Shown in pieces: positions 14,338-21,673 of a stretch of DNA of 26,155 nt; position 1 is the first letter of the stretch, and the number at the start of each line of letters is the position of its first letter. A program made the position numbers and the translations under genes. The DNA comes from Elioraea sp964533585 (GTDB taxonomy: Bacteria > Pseudomonadota > Alphaproteobacteria > Acetobacterales > Acetobacteraceae). The DNA is taken from positions 1-26,155 of the forward strand of contig CAZHMM010000040.1 of the NCBI GenBank assembly GCA_964533585.1, read 5' to 3'. The notes under the pieces were generated by a model that was given only the letters and a program-made list of their open reading frames with translations, had not been told where the DNA came from and did no database searches.

Positions 14338-14739
14338 GTGTTCAGCCTGACCGTCTGCGACCACGTCATGATCGCCCACTCCTTCCGCGGCGAGGTGTTC
14401 GGCCCGGCGCAGAAACTGCACGGCGCGACCTATGCGGTGGAGGCGGAGTTCCGCGTGCCCTCGCTCGACGCCCACGGCCTGGTGGTGGATATCGGCCTCG
14501 CGCGCGCCGAGCTTCGCCGTGCGCTCGACAGCTTCGATTACGACAACCTCGACGCCTTGCCGCAGTTCGCCGGGCAGAACACGACCACCGAGTTCATGGC
14601 CGCGCATGTGCACGCGCTGCTGGTCGCGGCGCTGAAGGACGGCCGGCTCGGCGACGGTGGGCGGCGGATCACCGCGCTCAAGGTGCTGCTGCGCGAGAGC
14701 CCGCTTGCCTGGGCCGCCTACGAGGCGGCGGTGGAATGA
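14338..14739 (+). CDS. Divergent 6-pyruvoyl-tetrahydropterin synthase-like protein
   Basis: This 133-residue protein has the T-fold of PTPS/QueD. Retained features are His14 (IAHSF), His28 (KLHGATY), Asp51 (VVDIG), the NTTTEF segment (81-86) and Glu120 (RES), which matches the pterin-anchoring glutamate. The usual zinc motif HGH is HGA (Ala30), so one of three zinc histidines is lost. The catalytic cysteine four residues before the first motif histidine is Ala24, and the usual LDH motif reads FDY (66-68). Normal PTPS or QueD chemistry is therefore unlikely. A GTG start follows AAAGGA; the gene lies 11 bases after the dehydrogenase and overlaps the glycosyltransferase (ATGA). Confidence 0.82.
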   Translation: MFSLTVCDHVMIAHSFRGEVFGPAQKLHGATYAVEAEFRVPSLDAHGLVVDIGLARAELRRALDSFDYDNLDALPQFAGQNTTTEFMAAHVHALLVAALKDGRLGDGGRRITALKVLLRESPLAWAAYEAAVE

Positions 14740-15788
14740 GCGCGCTCGCCATCGCGCTGATCGTGCCCGCGCCGTTCGACGCGGTCTCGGGCGGCTACGG
14801 CTATGACCGCCGCATCGTCGCTGGCTTGCGCGCACGCGGTCACGCCGTGCGCGTGGTCGAACTCGGCGGGCGCCACCCGCTTCCCGACGCAGCGGCCGAG
14901 GCCTCCGCCTGGCAGGCGATCGCCGACCTCCGGCCGAGCGAGATTCCCGTGATCGACGGACTCGGCCTGCCGTCCTTCGCGCGCGCGGCCGAGGCGATCT
15001 CGCGCGCGGCCGCGGTCGGGCTGATCCATCACCCGACCCCGCTCGAGAAGGGCCTCTCCGAGGCGGACGCGGCGCTTTTGCGCGAGAAGGAGGCGCAGCT
15101 CCTGCCCCAGCTCGCGCGGCTCATCGCCACCTCGCGGACGACCGCGACGGCGCTCGCCGCGATGGGCATTCCCGCGACGCGCATCGGCGTGGTCGAGCCC
15201 GGCACCGACGCCGCGCCGCGCGCGCAGGGCTCGCAGGGTGCCGGCTGCGCGATCCTGTCGATCGGCGCGGCCGTGCCGCGCAAGGGCCATGACCTGCTGC
15301 TGCGGGCACTCGGGCGGCTGACGGATCTGGACTGGCGCCTCACCATCGTCGGCAGCCTGGAGCGTGATCGCAGCCACGCGGTCGCGCTTGCGGCGCTCAC
15401 GCGCGATCTCGCGATCGCCGAGCGGGTCAGCTTCGCCGGCGAGATCGCCGAGGATGCGCTGGCGGCGCTCTGGGCCGGCACCGATCTGTTCGCGCTCGCC
15501 ACCTGGCACGAGGGCTACGGCATGGCCGTCGCCGAGGCGCTGAAGCGCGGCATCCCCTGCGCGCTCACCTCGGGCGGCGCGGTCGCCGATCTGCTGCCCG
15601 TGGATGCCGGCGTGATCGCGCCGCCGGGCGACTGGATCGCGCTGTCGCGCGCGATGCGCCGGCCGATCTTCGACACCGCGCTGCGCCACCGCATGAGCGA
15701 TGCCGCCTTCGCCGCCGGCGCGCGCTTGCCGGGCTGGGAGGCGCAGGCCGACGCCTTCGCGCGCGAGCTCGCCGCGGTCGCCGGATGA
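14736..15788 (+). CDS. Glycosyltransferase family 4-type (GT-B fold)
   Basis: This 350-residue retaining glycosyltransferase has an N-terminal acceptor domain opening with the Gly-rich loop VSGGYGYDRR (17-26). The C-terminal donor domain begins SIGAAVPRKGHDLLLRALGR (175-194) and contains the nucleotide-sugar motif HEGYGMAVAEALKRGIPCAL (258-277), with the paired glutamates of GT4 enzymes. No membrane helix is seen, so it is soluble. It is co-translated with the pterin-synthase-like gene before it and the methyltransferase after it (ATGA at both junctions). That favours a small-molecule acceptor made by the cassette over lipopolysaccharide, but this is inference. Confidence 0.85.
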   Translation: MSALAIALIVPAPFDAVSGGYGYDRRIVAGLRARGHAVRVVELGGRHPLPDAAAEASAWQAIADLRPSEIPVIDGLGLPSFARAAEAISRAAAVGLIHHPTPLEKGLSEADAALLREKEAQLLPQLARLIATSRTTATALAAMGIPATRIGVVEPGTDAAPRAQGSQGAGCAILSIGAAVPRKGHDLLLRALGRLTDLDWRLTIVGSLERDRSHAVALAALTRDLAIAERVSFAGEIAEDALAALWAGTDLFALATWHEGYGMAVAEALKRGIPCALTSGGAVADLLPVDAGVIAPPGDWIALSRAMRRPIFDTALRHRMSDAAFAAGARLPGWEAQADAFARELAAVAG

Positions 15789-16645
15789 GCGAGGGCTTCT
15801 CGGCCGACTGGCTCGCGCTGCGCGAGCCGTTCGATCGGGTCGCGCGTTCGCGTGCGCTGGCCGCGCGGCTGGCGGACGCACTGCCGGCGCGGCCGCGCAT
15901 CATGGATCTCGGCGCCGGCACGGCGTCGCTGTTCCGCTTTCTCGCGCCGATCATCGGCCGCGCGCAGGCCTGGACGATCGTCGATGCGGATGCCGCGCTG
16001 CTCGGCTATGCCTTCGCCCGCACCGCCGACTGGGCCGAGGCGCACGGCTGGCGCGTCACCACGCCCGGCCGCGCCCTGCTGATCCACACGCCGGAGGGCG
16101 CGTGGCGCATCGAGGCGCTCGCCACCGATTTCGGCGATGACCCGTCGCGCCTGCCGTTCCGCGCGCACGACGCGGTGGTGTGCTCGGCGCTGATGGACCT
16201 CGTCTCGTCCGCCTGGGCCGGCCGGCTCGCGGCATCGCTGCGCGTGCCGTTTCTCGCCTGCCTGAACGTGGACGGGCGCGACCGCTTCCGGCCGGCCCAT
16301 CCCGACGATCGGCTGGTCGCGCGGGGATTCGCGCGCGACATGCGCCGCGACAAGGGCTTCGGCCGCGCGATGGGTGCCGAGGCGCCGGCCACGCTCGGGC
16401 GCCTGTTCGCCGCGCACGGCTTCCGCGTCGCCTCCGCGCCGTCGGACTGGATCATTCCGACCATCGCCGAGCCGATGCTCGAGGCGATGGTGCGCGGGCA
16501 CGCCGCCGCCGCCGCGCACGCCCTGCCGGCCGCCGTCGCGCGCATCGCGGCATGGGAAGAGGCCCGGCTCGGCGCGGTCGCGCGCGGCCGCCTCGCCCTC
16601 ACCATCGGCCATCGCGACCTGCTTGCCCTGCCAGCGGAGACCTGA
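15785..16645 (+). CDS. Class I SAM-dependent methyltransferase
   Basis: This 286-residue protein has the SAM-binding motif I at residues 39-49 (IMDLGAGTASL) and an acidic residue ending strand 2 (TIVDAD, about 70-75). A motif-IV-like strand follows (VVCSALMDLVSS). The C-terminal half is helical and probably binds the substrate; I recognise no known specificity. The ATG overlaps the glycosyltransferase stop, so it is the fifth coupled gene of the reductase-dehydrogenase-PTPS-glycosyltransferase set. It would methylate the product, the sugar or a precursor. The otnK gene starts three bases after its stop. Confidence 0.82.
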   Translation: MSEGFSADWLALREPFDRVARSRALAARLADALPARPRIMDLGAGTASLFRFLAPIIGRAQAWTIVDADAALLGYAFARTADWAEAHGWRVTTPGRALLIHTPEGAWRIEALATDFGDDPSRLPFRAHDAVVCSALMDLVSSAWAGRLAASLRVPFLACLNVDGRDRFRPAHPDDRLVARGFARDMRRDKGFGRAMGAEAPATLGRLFAAHGFRVASAPSDWIIPTIAEPMLEAMVRGHAAAAAHALPAAVARIAAWEEARLGAVARGRLALTIGHRDLLALPAET

Positions 16646-16648
16646 GCC

Positions 16649-17923
16649 ATGCCGATTCTCGGCTGCGTCGCCGACGACGTCACCGGTGCGACTGACCTCG
16701 CCAACACGCTGGTGAGGGAGGGCGCGCGCACGGTGCAACTGCTGGGCACGCCGCGCGCGGACGATCCAGTGCCGGTCGCCGACGCGATCGTCGTGGCGCT
16801 GAAGTCGCGCACCGCGCCGGTGCGCGAGGCTGTGGCCGAGAGTGTCGCCGCACTGGAGTGGCTGCTCGCGGCCGGCTGCCGGCAGGCGTTCTTCAAGGTC
16901 TGCTCGACCTTCGATTCGACCGATGCGGGCAATATCGGCCCCGTGGCGGATGCACTGCTCGCACGGCTCGGCGGCGGCTTCGCGCCCGTCTGCCCCGCCT
17001 TCCCGACCAATGGCCGCACCGTCTATCTCGGCCATCTGTTCGTGGGCAACGTGCTGCTGAACGAGAGCGGGATGGAGAACCATCCGCTCACCCCCATGCG
17101 CGATGCCAATCTCGTGCGCGTGCTCGGGCGGCAGACGCAGGGCACGGTCGGGCTCGTGCCGTTCGCGGCGGTCGAGCAGGGGCCCGGCGCGATCCGCGCC
17201 GCCTTCAATGCGGCGCGCGACCAGGGAAGGCGCTATGCGATCGTCGATGCCATCACGGATGCGCATCTGCGCGCGATCGGTGCCGCGTCGGACAACGTCG
17301 CACTGATGGTGGGCGGCTCCGGGCTCGCGATCGGCCTGCCGGCGGCGTGGCGCGCATCGGGCCTGCTCGCCGCGCGCAGCGATGCCGCGAGCCTGCCGCC
17401 GGCGCGCGGCCGCGCCGCCGTGGTCGCGGGCAGCTGCTCGCGCGCCACGCTTGGCCAGATCGGCTTCGCGCGCGACCATGTGCCCACGCTCACCCTCGAT
17501 CCGATCGCGCGACCGGATGCGGCAGCACTCGCGCACGAGGCGATCGCTTGGATCGACGCCCAGCCGGGCGACCGCCCGATCGTGATCGCCGCCTCGGCCA
17601 CACCCGACCGGGTCGAGGCGCTGCAGCAGGCGCTCGGGCGCGAGGCGGCGGGGCATCTGATCGAGCAGACTCTTGCCGACGTGGCGGAAGCGCTGGTCGC
17701 GCGCGGCGTGCGGCGGCTTGTGGTGGCCGGCGGCGAGACCTCGGGCGCGGTGGTGTCACGGCTCGGTGTGCGCCGCCTCGCGATCGGGCCGGAGATTGAT
17801 CCCGGCGTGCCCTGGACCTACGCGCCGGACACTGCGGGCGGGCTGCATCTCGCGCTGAAGAGCGGCAATTTCGGCGGCCGCGACTTCTTCCTCAAGGCGT
17901 TCGACCTGCTGGAGCACGCGTGA
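16649..17923 (+). CDS. otnK: 3-oxo-tetronate kinase OtnK
   Basis: This 424-residue four-carbon acid sugar kinase phosphorylates 3-oxo-tetronate (from L-threonate or D-erythronate) before aldolase cleavage. The N-terminal domain starts GCVADDVTGATDLANTLVRE, with the substrate-binding Asp pair. FKVCSTFDSTDAGNIGPVAD and CPAFPTNGRTVYLGHLFVGN are typical family segments. The C-terminal nucleotide-binding domain has the glycine-rich VVAGGETSGAVVSRLG and ends ALKSGNFGGRDFF. The length fits OtnK (about 420). It lies three bases after the methyltransferase and directly before the partner otnC. The usual dehydrogenase and isomerase genes are absent from the window. Confidence 0.92.
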   Translation: MPILGCVADDVTGATDLANTLVREGARTVQLLGTPRADDPVPVADAIVVALKSRTAPVREAVAESVAALEWLLAAGCRQAFFKVCSTFDSTDAGNIGPVADALLARLGGGFAPVCPAFPTNGRTVYLGHLFVGNVLLNESGMENHPLTPMRDANLVRVLGRQTQGTVGLVPFAAVEQGPGAIRAAFNAARDQGRRYAIVDAITDAHLRAIGAASDNVALMVGGSGLAIGLPAAWRASGLLAARSDAASLPPARGRAAVVAGSCSRATLGQIGFARDHVPTLTLDPIARPDAAALAHEAIAWIDAQPGDRPIVIAASATPDRVEALQQALGREAAGHLIEQTLADVAEALVARGVRRLVVAGGETSGAVVSRLGVRRLAIGPEIDPGVPWTYAPDTAGGLHLALKSGNFGGRDFFLKAFDLLEHA

Positions 17924-18558
17924 TGCGTGACGAGGCAGCGCTCCGCGAGGCGATCTGCACCCTTGCCGCCAGCCTGTTCGCGCGCGGCTTCTCGGTCGGC
18001 AGCGCGGGCAACATCTCGGTGCGCCTCGCCGACGGGTTCCTGATCACGCCGACCAACTCCTGCCTCGGCCGGCTCGATCCCAGGCACCTCGCACGGCTCG
18101 ATGCGGCGTACCGCCATGTCGGCGGTGACAAGCCGTCGAAGGAAGTGTTCATGCACCGTGCCTTCTACGCCGCACGGCCGGACGCACAGGCGGTGGTGCA
18201 CCTGCACTCCACCTGGGCAACCGCGGTTGCCTGCCTTGATGACGTCGATCCGCGCGAGCCGATCCCGCCGCTCACTCCCTATTTCGTCATGCGCATCGGC
18301 GGCGCGCTGCCCGTCCTGCCCTACTACCGACCTGGCGATCCCGCGATGGAGCCGGCAATCGCGGCGGAAGCACGGACCGCGCGCGCCGTACTGCTCGCCA
18401 ATCACGGGCCCGTGGTGTCGGGCAACTCGCTCCAGGATGCGGTGTACGCGGCAGAGGAACTGGAGGAGGCAGCGAAGCTGTTCATGGTCCTGCGCCACGA
18501 ACGCGTGCGTCGCCTGACGCCGGATCAGCGCGCCGATCTCCACCGCACCTTCGGCTGA
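17923..18558 (+). CDS. otnC: 3-oxo-tetronate 4-phosphate decarboxylase OtnC (class II aldolase)
   Basis: This 211-residue class II aldolase-fold enzyme decarboxylates 3-oxo-tetronate 4-phosphate to dihydroxyacetone phosphate, completing the OtnK reaction. Signatures are SVGSAGNISVRL (24-35), catalytic Glu74 in SKEVFMH, metal ligands His93 and His95 in VVHLHSTWA, and His161 in LLANHGPVVSG. The length matches the family (about 210). I use the ATG at 17923, whose first base is the last base of the otnK stop; a GTG one codon earlier (17920) is equally possible. No terminator follows on this strand; the next gene is convergent. Confidence 0.92.
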   Translation: MRDEAALREAICTLAASLFARGFSVGSAGNISVRLADGFLITPTNSCLGRLDPRHLARLDAAYRHVGGDKPSKEVFMHRAFYAARPDAQAVVHLHSTWATAVACLDDVDPREPIPPLTPYFVMRIGGALPVLPYYRPGDPAMEPAIAAEARTARAVLLANHGPVVSGNSLQDAVYAAEELEEAAKLFMVLRHERVRRLTPDQRADLHRTFG

Positions 18559-18572
18559 CCGGCAAAGAGAAA

Positions 18573-18600
18573 GGGCGCGCCCGCCGAAGCGGACGCGCCC
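18573..18600 (-). terminator. Intrinsic terminator of the histone-like gene
   Basis: On the minus strand a 7-bp stem GGGCGCG/CGCGCCC plus four inner pairs (one mismatch) closes on a short TTCG loop. It is followed by TTTCTCTTT. It lies 32 bases past the stop of the leftward histone-like gene. On the plus strand no T-run follows, so it would serve otnC poorly. Confidence 0.75.
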
Positions 18601-18632
18601 CTGCACGACCGACCCGAGGGTCGGCCACGCAC

Positions 18633-19022
18633 TCACATGCCCGGCGTCTCCGAGGGCGGTGCCGCAGGCGCTTCGGCGGCAGCCTTGCGCGGGCGCCGCG
18701 TGGCGGGCTTGCGCGCTGCCGTCTTGCGGGCCGCCGGCTTCTTCGCCGCGGCAGCGCGTCGCGTCGCCGGCTTCTTCGCCGCCGCTGCACGCTTCGGCGC
18801 GGCCTTCTTCGCCGCCGTCGCGCGCTTCGGCGCGGCCTTGCGCGCCGCCGGCTTCTTCGCCGCGGCCGGCTTGCGCGCCGCGGGCTTCCTCTTCGCGGGC
18901 GCCTTCTTGGTTGCCGCCCGCATCGCCATCGGCTGCGCGCGGGACTCCGCGGCCTCCGCATTCGCCTCGCGCGCCGCGCGGATGGCCTCGACCGCCGCCG
19001 GCACGTCCTTTGTCATGGACAC
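18633..19022 (-). CDS. Histone H1-like Lys/Ala-rich DNA-binding protein
   Basis: This protein of about 129 residues has a short acidic/helical head (MTKDVPAAVEAIRAAREANA) and about 75 residues of repeated K/R-K/R-P-A-A units (for example AAAKKPAARKAAPKRATAAK), then a Pro/Glu tail. The composition matches bacterial histone H1-like nucleoid proteins. The start is uncertain. A GTG at 19022 sits nine bases after AAGGAG; an ATG at 19016 sits 15 bases after it. An in-frame ATG at 19253, with GGAAGG seven bases upstream, would add 77 residues of unlike composition. A promoter (19337-19365) and a terminator (18573-18600) bracket it as a single-gene unit. Confidence 0.8.
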   Translation of the reverse strand: MSMTKDVPAAVEAIRAAREANAEAAESRAQPMAMRAATKKAPAKRKPAARKPAAAKKPAARKAAPKRATAAKKAAPKRAAAAKKPATRRAAAAKKPAARKTAARKPATRRPRKAAAEAPAAPPSETPGM

Positions 19023-19336
19023 GTGCACAAACTCCTTTCTGTTGAGGGTCCCGTCACGCAGGCACATCCCCGCAGGCCGCGGCTGGGCCGCGGCGGCGAC
19101 AAGTGGCCGCCCGGCGTGCGAGGCCCGGACGCGCTGACGTGTGCGAGCGGCAGCGCTGGCGGAACGCGCCATCGCCGGGATCCGATCGCCCGCATCTCGC
19201 TTGCCCGGGGATGCCTCGGTCACCGGAGTGACTTTGGCGTGCGTGCGGTCCATGGACCGTCCTTCCCTCTCGCGGACAAACTCAGATGCAGCGATCGCGT
19301 GTGCGAATCGGATTGCATCTGCATCCGCAACATCAC

Positions 19337-19365
19337 GCTATGCGAGTCGTGTGCAGCGCTGTCAA
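19337..19365 (-). promoter_or_regulatory. Sigma-70 promoter of the histone-like gene
   Basis: On the minus strand a perfect TTGACA (19365-19360) is followed 17 bases later by CATAGC (19342-19337), a weak match to TATAAT. A T-run (TTTTTG) precedes the -35 box. Transcription would start near 19330. Confidence 0.6.
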
Positions 19366-19433
19366 CAAAAAGCAACCGACGCGCAGCATTTTCATGCACG
19401 TCGCGCGCGCAAAGCACACCGCAGGATGTATCG

Positions 19434-19451
19434 GCGACGCGTGCGCGTCGC
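19434..19451 (-). terminator. Hairpin after ilvE, possible terminator
   Basis: A perfect 8-bp stem GCGACGCG/CGCGTCGC with a two-base loop starts six bases past the ilvE stop. No T-run follows, so it is a weak terminator candidate or an mRNA 3'-end hairpin. Confidence 0.35.
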
Positions 19452-19456
19452 GCGGA

Positions 19457-20404
19457 TCACTCCGCCGCGCGTGCGGACGCGGCGCCGTAGACCGGCGTAC
19501 GCCACGTTGGATGCAGCGCGCTCTCGCCCTTCGCCACCGCGAAGTAGAGCGCCTGCAGCCTGCGCGTCAGCGCGCCGACCTTGCCGTCGCCGACCGGCAG
19601 GCGATCGACCGAGGTGATCGGCGTCACCTCCCAGGCGGTGCCGCAGAAGAACGCCTCGTCGGCCGCGTACAGCTCGCTGCGATCGACATCCCGCTCCTCC
19701 ACCGTCACGCCGAGCTCGTCGCGCAGCAGGCGGATCACGGCGTCGCGGGTGATGCTCTCCAGGATGCCGCTGGTGATGCTGGGCGTGACGGCGACACCGC
19801 CGCGCAGCATGAACAGGCACATCCCCGGCCCCTCGGCCACCTTGCCGATGTTGTTCAGCAGGATCGCCGCGCCGTAGCCGTTCGCCCGGGCCTCGTGCAC
19901 GGCCATGCGGCCGTTCTGGTAGTTGGCGTTCGCCTTCACGCGCATCGGCAGGGCCGCGTCCTCCGGCCGGCGCCACGACACCACGCCGGCCGCAAGCCCC
20001 TCGGTCAGCGCCTTGGTCGGCGGGCGGGTGTTGGCGGTGCAGGCGAACGCGATCGGGCCGACCGAGGTCATCTCGCCGTCACCGTCGAGCAGGGCGGAGA
20101 GGCGGATATGCACCCCGTCGCGGAACTCGTTGGCGCGCACCACCTCGATCACCGCGCGCTCGAGCGCACCGAGATCGGGGGTGACGTCGAACCGCATGAC
20201 CTTGATGCCGAAGGCGAGGCGATCGAGGTGCTCGCGCAGGCGGAACACGAACATCTCGCGTTGCGCCTCGTTCCAGTAGCCCCGCAGCCCCTCGAACACA
20301 CCCGCGCCGTACTTCACCGCCGGCGAGTAGATGTGGATGCGCGCCTCCTCCCACGGCACGAGCCGGCCGTTGAACCAGGCGAAGCGGGGATGGGTGTCGG
20401 CCAT
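19457..20404 (-). CDS. ilvE: Branched-chain amino acid aminotransferase (IlvE-type)
   Basis: This 315-residue PLP fold-type IV transaminase interconverts Leu, Ile and Val with their keto acids. Family marks are SPAVKYGAGVFEGLRGYWNE (27-46), the PLP-forming Lys157 in RVKANANYQNG, and the cofactor-contacting segment NIGKVAEGPGMCLFM (185-199). The C-terminal region has FFCGTAWEVTPITSVD. The length agrees with IlvE (about 305-310). D-amino acid transaminases share the fold, so IlvE is the likely rather than the proven call. It starts 49 bases after the terminator hairpin of the prpD-prpC unit, and its own promoter is not evident. Confidence 0.87.
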   Translation of the reverse strand: MADTHPRFAWFNGRLVPWEEARIHIYSPAVKYGAGVFEGLRGYWNEAQREMFVFRLREHLDRLAFGIKVMRFDVTPDLGALERAVIEVVRANEFRDGVHIRLSALLDGDGEMTSVGPIAFACTANTRPPTKALTEGLAAGVVSWRRPEDAALPMRVKANANYQNGRMAVHEARANGYGAAILLNNIGKVAEGPGMCLFMLRGGVAVTPSITSGILESITRDAVIRLLRDELGVTVEERDVDRSELYAADEAFFCGTAWEVTPITSVDRLPVGDGKVGALTRRLQALYFAVAKGESALHPTWRTPVYGAASARAAE

Positions 20405-20453
20405 GGGCGTCGCTCCTCTCGGCGTTTGCCCGAGGCTAGGCCAGACGCACGAA

Positions 20454-20479
20454 GGGCGCGAGTCGCCCGACTCGCGCCC
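20454..20479 (-). terminator. Strong hairpin terminator after prpC
   Basis: A perfect 10-bp stem GGGCGCGAGT/ACTCGCGCCC with a six-base loop begins 22 bases past the prpC stop. On the minus strand it is followed by TTCGTGCGT, only weakly T-rich. It separates prpC from ilvE. Confidence 0.55.
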
Positions 20480-20500
20480 CTGCCCTGCGGTCGGAACGTT

Positions 20501-21640
20501 TCAGCGCGCCTTCATCGGCGGGATCTCGCGCTGGGCCACGCCCACGTAGTGCGAGAGCGGTCGGATCAGGCGGTTGTCGGCGATCTGCTCCAGCACATGC
20601 GCCGACCAGCCGGTGATGCGGCTGGCGACGAACAGCGGCGTGAACATCGGGATGTCGAATCCCATCAGGTAGTAGGTGGGCCCGGCGGGGAAATCGAGGT
20701 TGGGGTGGATGGCCTTCTTCGCCAGCATCTCCTCGGCGAGGATGCGGCTGATCTCCACCCACTTCTGCCCGCCGAGCCGGGCAGCGACGATGTCGCGGTA
20801 CTTGCTCATGGTCGGCACGCGGGAATCGCCCGAGCGATAGACGCGGTGGCCGAAGCCCATCACCAGCGCGCGATGCTCAAGCTTGTCGTCGATCCACCCC
20901 TTCGCCTTCGCGGGGGTGCCGACCTGCTTCAGCATGTGCATCACCGCCTCGTTCGCGCCGCCATGCAGCGGACCCTTCAGCGCGGCGATGCCGGCGGTCA
21001 CGGCAGCGTGCAGGTCGGCCCCCGTGGAGGCGACCACGCGGGCGGCGAAGGTGGAGGCGTTGAAGGAGTGCTCGGCGTAGAGCGTCATCGACACGTCAAA
21101 CGCCTTCACGATCTCCCGATCGGGAACCTTGCCGAAGAACATGTGGAAGATGTTCTCCGAGAAGCCGAGCTCCGCCTTGGGCTGGATCGGCCTCAGCCCC
21201 TTGCGCAGCCGGCTGATCGCGGCGATCGCGGTCGGGATCTTGGCGAAGAGCCGCATCGCCTTGCGCCGGGTCGCCGCCTCGGAGACGTCCTGCGCCTCCG
21301 CGTCCTCAAGGCCGAGGAAGCTCACCGCCGTGCGGGTCGCATCCATCGGGTGGGCCTTGCGCGGGAAGGACTCGATCGCGCGGATCAGCGGCTTGCTGAT
21401 CTTGCGGTTCTCGCGCTCCTCCTTCGTGAAGGCATTGAGCTGCTTCCGGTTCGGCAACTCGCCGTTCAGCAGCAGATAGGCCACCTCCTCGAACCGGCAC
21501 TGCTCGGCAAGGTCCTGCACCGCGTAGCCGCGATAGGTCAGGGAGTTGGTTTCCGGCATCACCTTCGAGACCGCGGTGACGTCGGCATGCACGCCGACCA
21601 GGCCCTTGAAGACCTGCGGCGCGGAGACGGTGTCGTTCAT
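20501..21640 (-). CDS. prpC: 2-methylcitrate synthase / citrate synthase PrpC
   Basis: This 379-residue citrate-synthase-family enzyme is probably the one that condenses propionyl-CoA with oxaloacetate. The substrate and catalytic residues are present: His191 in YAEHSFNAST, His226 in LKGPLHGGANE, His265 in GFGHRVYRSGD and Asp316 in PNLDFPAGP. The short form (about 375 residues) and the N-terminus GLVGVHADVTAVSKV fit PrpC-type enzymes rather than the 430-residue type II citrate synthase. The prpD gene directly upstream (33-base gap) supports the methylcitrate role. No prpB or aconitase gene is in the window. Confidence 0.88.
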   Translation of the reverse strand: MNDTVSAPQVFKGLVGVHADVTAVSKVMPETNSLTYRGYAVQDLAEQCRFEEVAYLLLNGELPNRKQLNAFTKEERENRKISKPLIRAIESFPRKAHPMDATRTAVSFLGLEDAEAQDVSEAATRRKAMRLFAKIPTAIAAISRLRKGLRPIQPKAELGFSENIFHMFFGKVPDREIVKAFDVSMTLYAEHSFNASTFAARVVASTGADLHAAVTAGIAALKGPLHGGANEAVMHMLKQVGTPAKAKGWIDDKLEHRALVMGFGHRVYRSGDSRVPTMSKYRDIVAARLGGQKWVEISRILAEEMLAKKAIHPNLDFPAGPTYYLMGFDIPMFTPLFVASRITGWSAHVLEQIADNRLIRPLSHYVGVAQREIPPMKAR

Positions 21641-21673
21641 CGGGCCAAGCCTTTCTTCCTCATCCTCGTGACC

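Larger units (their letters stand above)
19023..19456. other. 434-base spacer between the histone-like gene and ilvE
   Basis: Leftward it holds a hairpin just past the ilvE stop (19434-19451), the histone-like promoter (19337-19365) and a leader of about 300 bases. The leader includes the possible in-frame ATG at 19253. No separate gene or RNA is recognised in it. A long leader of this kind could also be regulatory. Confidence 0.5.

Noticed and set aside
15515..17656. A 713-codon open frame on the minus strand opposite the glycosyltransferase, methyltransferase and otnK
   Set aside because: It is the mirror of clear coding sequence, has Arg/Gly/Asp-biased composition and no recognisable motif.
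18660..18910. A tandem repeat or CRISPR-like array
   Set aside because: The repetition is the degenerate codon pattern of Lys/Arg-Pro-Ala units in the histone-like protein, with no constant repeat and no spacers.
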